Made by a program: the position numbers and the translations under genes. A model generated the notes under the pieces. That model saw only the letters and a program-made list of their open reading frames with translations, searched no databases and was not told the origin of the DNA. Source: Burkholderiaceae bacterium (GTDB lineage: Bacteria > Pseudomonadota > Gammaproteobacteria > Burkholderiales > Burkholderiaceae_C). Taken from it: a stretch of DNA of 64,000 nt. Of this stretch, positions 58,153-64,000 are shown in pieces. The stretch is taken from assembly GCA_024235955.1 (NCBI GenBank), contig JACKLJ010000003.1, forward strand, positions 186,001 to 250,000, in the 5' to 3' direction. Within the stretch, counting starts at the first letter, position 1. Each line of letters opens with the position of its first letter.

Positions 58153-61100
58153 ATGACGTCGACGCAGAAGCGAGAGGCGAGGCAGGTTGTGCTGGTTCCA
58201 CGGGTTCCGCGCGCGAGGCCGGGCCGCATCGCCTTGGCCAGCGCGCTCGCCATGGCCTTCGCGCAGGGCGCCCCCGCGCAGGAAGTCCATCTGAACGGCC
58301 TCGGCTGGATCAAGGCGAATCCGGGCTCCGTCATTGACGGCGAAACGCGGGTCGTCGTGGACGGCAACCGTGCGGAGGCGGTGGTCAGGGCCACCGGCGG
58401 CAAGGCCGGCGTCGTGGGCAACCTGGCGGGGCGTTTGCAGCTGATTTCGGTGGCCCAGGCCAACAGCGCCGGGCTGGGCGCGGTGGACGCCCACAACACC
58501 CTCCTGACCGTGCTGCGCAACCAGCTCACCGGCCCGGTGGAGTCCGTGGGCGGAGCGGCCACGGCCAACGTGGCGCTGGTGTCCGGGGGCGATGTGCGGC
58601 ATCTGCTGGACGCCACGCGCGTCGACGTGCTGGGCAACAGCGCCGGCAACGTCAGGGCGATCGGGGGCGAGGGCGACGTGCTGCTGGGGGCCATCGGTTC
58701 GTTCCAGCTGCCCGGGCGGGCCAGCGCCAACAGCGCGCTGGTTTCCGAAAGCGACGTCCGCAACCTCTATGCCGTGCTGAACGCCAACGTGGCCGACCGC
58801 GTGACTTCGGTGGGTGGCGCGGCCCTGGCCAACGCGCTGACCGTGGCGCAGTCCGACGTCCGGGACGCGACGGTCATTCTCGACCACAACCAGGCCGATC
58901 GCGTGAGCGCCAGCGGCGGCGCGGCCTACGTGGGCGGCGGGCTGCTCGCCAGTGCCGAACTGACCGGTGTCTCGCTCGCCAACGCGGTGGCGGTGGCGCA
59001 GAGCAAGCTGCGCGTCGGCCAGTTCCTGGCCACGAACAACCAGGCCAGTGAAGTGGGCAGCGTGGGCGGCTCAGCCTTTGCCAACAGCGTCAACGTGGTG
59101 GGCAGCGACAGCGTGGGCTTCAACACCCGGCAGGTGGGCAACCGCGCGTCGCAGGTCAGCGCCTCCGGGGGGCAGGGCTCGGTGCTGGCCGGCGGCCTGG
59201 CGGAAGTCGACAAATCGGCCGCGGCACTGGCCAACAGCATTTCGGTCTCGTCGCCGACGGCCGGCAGCGGCCATGCGCATCTGCTGGTCAACAACCAGGC
59301 CGACCGTGTGCTGGCCGAAGGCGGCGGCGCGGCTGCCAACAGCGTGTGGGTGCAGCAGGCGACGATGCGCGGGAGCGACGCAACGCTGCTTGCCAACAAG
59401 GCCAGCAACGTGACGGTGGACGGCGGGTCGGCCAGCGTGGGCGCCGGCGTTGTGGCGGAATTTGCGAAGCTGGGGCGTGCGCTGGCCAACAGCCTGGTCC
59501 TGGACCAAGGTGCCGAGGTGGTCGACGCGCCGCCCACCCTCAGCGCCAACGAGGCGACCGGCGTGCACGGCATGGGTGGCCTGGCCGCGGGCAACAGCGT
59601 GCTGGTGGGCACGGCATCGCGTGTGTCCGGGGCGCCGGTCATCGTGCAGGACAACCACGCGCAGGACGTGAGCGCCACAGGGTTCAGCGGCAGCGCCGGC
59701 GCCGGGCTGATCGCGTCCATCGCGCAGAAATCGCTGGCCCTGGCCAACACGCTGGCCGTGTTCGCCTCCAACGTCACGGGCACGGTGACGTTGCTGGGCA
59801 ACCGCGTGATCGCGCTGGTGAGCAACGGCGGCACGGCGCAGGCCAACAGCGCCAGCATCGAACGCGGAGAGGGCGACGCGTCCCGGCTGGCCGGCACCGT
59901 GGCCATCACCGACAACCGGGCCAGCAACGTGTCCAGCGGCGCGCGTTCTTCGTCCGGCGCGGGCCATGCCTTCAGCACCGAGATGGACGCACGTGCCGCG
60001 GCCAACGCCCTGGTGCTCAAGGACGGCGCCAGGCTGGACAGCGCAGGTACCTTGTCCATCGCCGGCAACCAGGCATCGTTCCTGGAAGCAGTGGGCGGCA
60101 CCGTGCTGGTCAACTCACTGGCGGCCTACCGGGGCGCGACCGTGGCCGCGCCGGTCAGCTTGCGGGACAACGTCGCCTCGAATGTGAGCGCCGGCGGCGG
60201 CTCCAGCCAGGTGGTCGGCGTGGGCCGCAACCGCAACGGTGTGGTCGCGGTCAACGGCCTGTACCTCGACGGCGGCGATGCGGGCGCTGTGTCGCTGCGC
60301 AACACCCCGGCCACCCTGATCGGCAACACCGCCCAGCAGATCAACGCCAACGGCGGGCGCATCAATACCAATGCGCTGGCCATCAACGGCACGGGGTCGG
60401 TCAGCGGCGGCTCGTTCTTCGCCCAGGGCAACAGTGCACTGCGCGTCTCCAGCGAGGGCAGCGAGGGCACGGTGCTCGGCTATGCCGCCATCGACCGCGG
60501 TGTGGGGTCCGCCAACGCCAACGCCCTGCAGGTGCTGGGCAGGCTCACCGACAGCACCGTTGGCCTGATGCGCAACCAGGCCACCGACGTGCGCGCCGAA
60601 AAGGGGCTGGCTGCCGCCAACAGCGTGGTCATTGACAAGGACGGCAGCATGGCGAATGCGCCGGTCGGCCTCGCCAGCAACGAGGCCAACGGCGTGCAGG
60701 CCAGCGGCGGCAAGACCGCGTTGGCCAACAGCGTGCTGGCAGAAGGCCGCATCGAGGGCGGCAGCGTGGCGGTGACGGCCAACATCACCCCCAAGGCCGC
60801 CGCCGGCAGCGAGGACACGCAGGCCAGCAGCCTTCGCGTGCGCGGCGGCGCCAACCAGGGGCGCACCACCGCGGTCGTCATGGGCAATGGCGCCGATGTG
60901 AACGATGGCGGCACGGCCAACAGCATCGACAACGGCGGCGGCGCCGAGAACACGCGACTGAGCGTCGCCAGCAACCACGCCACCATCCGCGGCGGCGGCA
61001 CCGCCAACAGCGTCGTGCTGGAGCGCGGTGGCTCCGTTCAGGGCGGGCAGGTCGACGTGCTCGGCAACCACGCCACCGTCAACGGCGGCGGCCTGGCCAA

Positions 61101-61683
61101 CAGCGTGCGCAGCAGGGGCGCAATCGCCAGCTCCCAGATCACCATCCTCGGCAATCAGGCCACCGTCAACGGCGGCGGCACCGTCAACAGCGTGGACAAC
61201 CGCGGCCGGATCGACAGCGCGCGCATCGTGATCGCGTCCAACACCGGCGAGGCGCGCGGCGGCGGCACCGTCAACAGCGTGGACAACCGCGGGCAGCTGT
61301 CCGGCCGCATCTCGATCATCGGCAACCGCGGCACGGCCACGGGCGGCGGCACCGTCAACTCGGTGGTGAACCACGGCGTGCTGACCGGCGACGTGACCAT
61401 TGCCGGCAACACCGGCTCGGCGGTCATGGGCGGCACGGCCAATTCGCTGATCAACCATGGCGTGGTCAGCGGCAAGGTGTCCATCGTCGGCAACGGCTCG
61501 GTGGTGAGCGCCGGCATGACCGCCGGCAGCGTGCGCAACATGAGCGCGCTGGTGGGCAGCGCCGGTGTTTCGGCCGGCGTCCCCACCGTGGCCAACCCGG
61601 GGTACGACGTCAAGCTGCCCTCCACCGGGCTGATCAGCAACACCGTCACCGTGCTGCCCGGCGTCAACGTGAGGAATATGTAA
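58153..61683 (+). CDS. Giant secreted repeat protein (alternating long/short repeats)
   Basis: About 1176 residues. The N-terminal region has basic residues (PRVPRARPGR) then a hydrophobic core and AQGAPAQ, a probable signal peptide. The rest is some 28 repeats of the form N-x-A-x-x-V-x-x-x-GG-x-A-x-A-N-S-V. Repeats 1-18 alternate: odd ones carry about 15 extra residues (for example GAGVVAEFAKLGRALANS), even ones do not. From about residue 860 only short repeats of about 30 residues follow (for example ILGNQATVNGGGTVNSV). No membrane anchor, beta-barrel or haemagglutinin-type secretion domain is present. The start is uncertain: GTG 58141, right after a GGGGGAG site, is an alternative. It is the presumed main export substrate of the CsgG-like channel. 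Confidence 0.8.
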   Translation: MTSTQKREARQVVLVPRVPRARPGRIALASALAMAFAQGAPAQEVHLNGLGWIKANPGSVIDGETRVVVDGNRAEAVVRATGGKAGVVGNLAGRLQLISVAQANSAGLGAVDAHNTLLTVLRNQLTGPVESVGGAATANVALVSGGDVRHLLDATRVDVLGNSAGNVRAIGGEGDVLLGAIGSFQLPGRASANSALVSESDVRNLYAVLNANVADRVTSVGGAALANALTVAQSDVRDATVILDHNQADRVSASGGAAYVGGGLLASAELTGVSLANAVAVAQSKLRVGQFLATNNQASEVGSVGGSAFANSVNVVGSDSVGFNTRQVGNRASQVSASGGQGSVLAGGLAEVDKSAAALANSISVSSPTAGSGHAHLLVNNQADRVLAEGGGAAANSVWVQQATMRGSDATLLANKASNVTVDGGSASVGAGVVAEFAKLGRALANSLVLDQGAEVVDAPPTLSANEATGVHGMGGLAAGNSVLVGTASRVSGAPVIVQDNHAQDVSATGFSGSAGAGLIASIAQKSLALANTLAVFASNVTGTVTLLGNRVIALVSNGGTAQANSASIERGEGDASRLAGTVAITDNRASNVSSGARSSSGAGHAFSTEMDARAAANALVLKDGARLDSAGTLSIAGNQASFLEAVGGTVLVNSLAAYRGATVAAPVSLRDNVASNVSAGGGSSQVVGVGRNRNGVVAVNGLYLDGGDAGAVSLRNTPATLIGNTAQQINANGGRINTNALAINGTGSVSGGSFFAQGNSALRVSSEGSEGTVLGYAAIDRGVGSANANALQVLGRLTDSTVGLMRNQATDVRAEKGLAAANSVVIDKDGSMANAPVGLASNEANGVQASGGKTALANSVLAEGRIEGGSVAVTANITPKAAAGSEDTQASSLRVRGGANQGRTTAVVMGNGADVNDGGTANSIDNGGGAENTRLSVASNHATIRGGGTANSVVLERGGSVQGGQVDVLGNHATVNGGGLANSVRSRGAIASSQITILGNQATVNGGGTVNSVDNRGRIDSARIVIASNTGEARGGGTVNSVDNRGQLSGRISIIGNRGTATGGGTVNSVVNHGVLTGDVTIAGNTGSAVMGGTANSLINHGVVSGKVSIVGNGSVVSAGMTAGSVRNMSALVGSAGVSAGVPTVANPGYDVKLPSTGLISNTVTVLPGVNVRNM

Positions 61684-61733
61684 TGCCTTCGATCATGGTT
61701 CCGGCGCGCCGGAACGACAACCAGGAGAGTTCC

Positions 61734-62189
61734 ATGCAGGCAAGACTCCATGCCCATCGCCATGCATCGTGCCGATGGGTCGCCGCAGCGGCGCTGCCGT
61801 TGCTGCTGTTTGGCTGGGGCGCCGCGCAGGCGCAGATGGTCCAGTACAACGAGCAGCTCGGCGCCTACAAGGACCAGCGGGACGGCGGCGTGAAGCTGCA
61901 GGACGGCACCTTTCCGGCGGTGAGCGCCAAGTCGGCCGTGGCGCTGGCGCTGGCCAAGAACAAGGTGATCGACCAGAGCGCGCTGATGCAGCCCGACGGC
62001 ACGCTCAAGCTGCCGTCCGGCCAGCAGAGCGTGGTGATCCGCACCGACTACACCAACGTTACGCAGGACGCCAACGGCGTGATCCGCGTGGCCAGCCCGA
62101 CCATCGAAGGCAACGTGAGCGGCAACGTCACGCTGTATGTCGAGGGTAAGGGCGTGCAGAACATCACCGTGTTGAACAACCCGCGCTGA
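61734..62189 (+). CDS. Small secreted protein, HfaA-like
   Basis: 151 residues with a signal peptide ending GAAQAQ. The mature protein lacks the GG-NS repeats. Its C-terminal half reads VIRVASPTIEGNVSGNVTLY, then VEGKGVQNITVLNN, which recalls the end of HfaA, the small amyloid-like holdfast-anchor protein of Caulobacter; I judge this from memory and it needs a profile search. An AGGAGAG site sits 5 bases before ATG 61734; two earlier in-frame ATGs overlap the end of the giant gene. In Caulobacter hfaA lies next to hfaB, as here next to the CsgG-like gene. Confidence 0.6.
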   Translation: MQARLHAHRHASCRWVAAAALPLLLFGWGAAQAQMVQYNEQLGAYKDQRDGGVKLQDGTFPAVSAKSAVALALAKNKVIDQSALMQPDGTLKLPSGQQSVVIRTDYTNVTQDANGVIRVASPTIEGNVSGNVTLYVEGKGVQNITVLNNPR

Positions 62190-62237
62190 CCGACCCGGTC
62201 TGTCGCTTTCGCGAGGCCTCGGGGAGGGGCCGTTTCC

Positions 62238-63467
62238 ATGCCAGTCGATTCCGTGAACAACAAGGCCGGCTTCCGGCTTGCCGCCATCACCCTGGCCGCC
62301 ACCCTGCTGGGCGGCTGCGCCACCACCGAGAACGCGCTCAAGGATGCCGACGAGCTGCTGGCGAAGCAGGAGGCCAGCAAGAAGCTGCCCGAGGCCAACC
62401 TGAGCGAGTACGCGTTGTCGCTCAACCGTTTCGGCCAGATGCTCGACATCTACAAGGATGGCGATCCCGTCATCTACATGCAGACGCGCAACATCACCGA
62501 CGCCACCAACCTGTCGAACCCGCTGGTCGGCTCCGAGATCCCCGGCGACATCACGGAGATGGTGCGCACGGCGGTCAACCGCATCGGTGCGCGCATCGTC
62601 TACGTGCCCTACCACCCGGACTACCTGATCGCGCAGGCGCAGCTGGGCGCCAAGTTCGGCGTCACCATGCCCGATTACCTGATCACCGGCGCGCTGACCG
62701 AGTTCGACCGCGCGCTGTCGGGCGCCGGGCGCTCCAACTCCGCCACCATCGAATTCGGCGGCGGCAAGGGCACGGTGACCCTGGGGGGCGACCTCAAGCG
62801 CACGGCCATCTACTCGTCGCTGGCGCTGGACCTGAACCTGGTGAGCTTCCAGACCCAGCAGATGGTGCCGCGCATCCAGGCCTCCAACGTGATCCGGGTG
62901 CTTAACCTGAGCACCGAGACCGGCGCCAGCCTGGGCTTCTACGGCGACGCCTTCGGCTTCAAGCTGGAAGGCAAGTACCTGCAGGGCCGCCATTCGGCGA
63001 TCCGCACGCTGGTCGACCTGAGCGTGCTGGAACTGGTCGGCAAGGCCACCAACACCCCGTACTGGCGCTGCATTCCCAATGGCAAGCCGGACCCGGTGGT
63101 GATCGCCAACATGCGCAGGTCCTACGAGTCGCTGCCGCTGGAGCTGAAGGTCGGCCTGATCCAGGTGATGCTGCGCAAGTACGGCCAGCCGCTGATCGTC
63201 AACCAGCAGCTCGACGACGCCACCCGCGAGGCCCTGGCCCGCGTGTACCGCCAGCGCTTCCCCGACCAGATCAACGCCGACGTCGCCACCTGGAACGGCT
63301 TCGAGCCCCTGTTCTTCAACGTGCCCATGCCGTGGGACGGCCCGCAGCCGGCGGCCGATCCGCTGCCGCAGCAGCAGCCCATGGTGGTCAAGCCGCCGGC
63401 ACCCGCGCCTCACGCCAGATCGGGTGGGCGCGCAGCGCCGCGCAGGGCGCCGGGAGCGAAACGGTGA
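62238..63467 (+). CDS. CsgG/HfaB-family outer-membrane secretion lipoprotein
   Basis: 409 residues. The lipobox LLGGC places the lipidated cysteine at residue 27. A CsgG-like domain follows: MTEMVRTAVNRIGARIVYVP-like helix-strand, PDYLITGALTEFDRALS near 145, SLALDLNLVSFQTQQMVPRI then SNVIRVLNLSTETGASLGFY near 216-235, matching the order in CsgG (LEGAITEYD..., VNLRVVNVSTGEIL). A C-terminal extension of about 130 residues ends in a Pro/Gln-rich tail. CsgG and HfaB form nonameric pores that export curli or holdfast proteins. The length is greater than CsgG (about 277), closer to HfaB-type. No CsgE or CsgF gene lies in the window. Confidence 0.78.
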   Translation: MPVDSVNNKAGFRLAAITLAATLLGGCATTENALKDADELLAKQEASKKLPEANLSEYALSLNRFGQMLDIYKDGDPVIYMQTRNITDATNLSNPLVGSEIPGDITEMVRTAVNRIGARIVYVPYHPDYLIAQAQLGAKFGVTMPDYLITGALTEFDRALSGAGRSNSATIEFGGGKGTVTLGGDLKRTAIYSSLALDLNLVSFQTQQMVPRIQASNVIRVLNLSTETGASLGFYGDAFGFKLEGKYLQGRHSAIRTLVDLSVLELVGKATNTPYWRCIPNGKPDPVVIANMRRSYESLPLELKVGLIQVMLRKYGQPLIVNQQLDDATREALARVYRQRFPDQINADVATWNGFEPLFFNVPMPWDGPQPAADPLPQQQPMVVKPPAPAPHARSGGRAAPRRAPGAKR

Positions 63468-64000
63468 GCCCAGGCACACGCGGTCTGGCCGCGGCAGGCC
63501 TCCTGGCCCTGGCCGCCTGGCCGGGGCTGGCCGGGGCGCAGACGGCTTCGTCGTCCGCGACTTCCGCTTCCACCGCCACGACGGCCCAGGCCACCACCGA
63601 TGCCGCGCGCTTCCTGGCCTCGTGCCACCAGTCGCTGAACAGCGGCCGGCTCGACCCGGCCTGCCAGGGTGCCACCTACCGTGGCGACCTTGAGCGCCTG
63701 CGCGTCGAGGCCTTGCGCACGCAGAACCCCTCGCTCATCACGCTGGTGGGGGATGCCTATTCCAGCGCGCTGGCGCCGGTGTCCGATTCCGGTGAGGCCT
63801 ACCAGTGGTACCTCATGGCTGCGGTGCGCGGCGACCCCCGCGCCATGGAGCGCCTGGCCGACATGTACCGCAACGGCCGCGGCGTGCCGCGCGACCGTGT
63901 CAAGGCCTTCGGCTATGCGCGCGCCACGGCGCGGCTGGCCGTGCCGGGCAGCGCCGCCGCCAACCAGGCCGAGCGCGCCCTGGCGGAGCTGAGCCAGGAA
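63464..64000 (+). CDS. Exported Sel1-repeat protein, 5' part (runs out of the window)
   Basis: At least 179 residues from GTG 63464, which overlaps the stop of the CsgG-like gene (GTGA). An N-terminal signal peptide is likely (GLLALAAWPGLAGAQ), followed by a Ser/Thr-rich stretch. From about residue 110 a Sel1-type repeat is visible: EAYQWYLMAAVRGDPRAMER, then LADMYRNGRGVPRD. Sel1/TPR-like proteins act as periplasmic adaptors in several envelope machines, so a scaffold role for the CsgG-like system is plausible. The 3' end lies beyond base 64000. Confidence 0.7.
   Translation, partial: MSPGTRGLAAAGLLALAAWPGLAGAQTASSSATSASTATTAQATTDAARFLASCHQSLNSGRLDPACQGATYRGDLERLRVEALRTQNPSLITLVGDAYSSALAPVSDSGEAYQWYLMAAVRGDPRAMERLADMYRNGRGVPRDRVKAFGYARATARLAVPGSAAANQAERALAELSQE

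Noticed and set aside
60900..61560. CRISPR-like appearance of regularly spaced similar units
   Set aside because: Units are about 90 bases, vary in sequence and are part of an open reading frame encoding protein repeats; there are no identical short repeats with unique spacers.
58153..61683. Two-partner (haemagglutinin-type) or autotransporter adhesin
   Set aside because: No TPS domain at the N-terminus, no beta-barrel or YadA-type anchor at the C-terminus, and no TpsB gene nearby; a CsgG-like pore is adjacent instead.

Overview
The window reads as a chromosomal segment of a GC-rich betaproteobacterium, most likely family Comamonadaceae (order Burkholderiales). The basis is gene content and layout: rpoB-rpoC; the rsmB / DUF4390 / NtrY-like kinase / short Fis-type regulator block; Bug-type solute receptors; a fused 2-aminobenzoyl-CoA (salicylyl-CoA-type) monooxygenase; and many copies of a short dispersed repeat around the core ATAGCTGCCTGCGC. 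The species cannot be named from the sequence alone.

Layout. 1-5362: end of rpoB, all of rpoC, and a terminator. 5382-10974: LemA-like protein, rsmB, DUF4390 protein, NtrY-like kinase and a response regulator that lacks an AAA+ domain. 11008-16251: tRNA-Phe, a small membrane protein, htpG, an Xre/DUF2975 pair divergent from a lipoprotein, and a pseudouridine synthase. 16440-26126: a Crp/Fnr regulator divergent from an acyl-CoA ligase plus HAAT-type ABC transporter operon (ligase, LivG, LivH, LivM, binding protein, LivF, PaaK-like protein), with a regulator-like dyad in the shared promoter. 26250-37522: two Bug receptors flanking a 2-aminobenzoate (anthranilate)-type CoA-dependent catabolic cluster (fused monooxygenase/reductase, MarR, enoyl-CoA hydratase, acyl-CoA dehydrogenase, CoA ligase, RidA, class II aldolase). 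37509-45701: a MocR regulator divergent from an overlapping run of amino-acid export and PLP-enzyme genes. 45750-56549: housekeeping and signalling genes (hybrid kinase, phosphatase, cyanase, creatininase family, AlaX-like, a sensor fragment, cyclopropane fatty acid synthase, DsbD-like, K+ channel, zinc ribbon).

The most unusual part is 57146-64000. One strand carries two tiny secreted repeat proteins, a secreted repeat protein of about 1176 residues, a small HfaA-like secreted protein, a CsgG/HfaB-like outer-membrane lipoprotein channel, and the start of a Sel1-like protein. The two tiny proteins each consist of one long plus one short repeat. The giant protein repeats that long-short pair nine times and then continues with short repeats only. 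I read this as a candidate CsgG-dependent surface fibre or anchor system whose substrates lack recognisable curlin repeats. CsgE and CsgF are not in the window.

Two dispersed repeat families run through the window. R1 (about 60 bp, 15 copies listed) lies between genes but also in frame inside coding regions, including the signal peptide of the DsbD-like protein. R2 (about 110 bp, five substantial copies plus one fragment) lies at the 3' ends of genes and encodes the tail of the Crp/Fnr protein.
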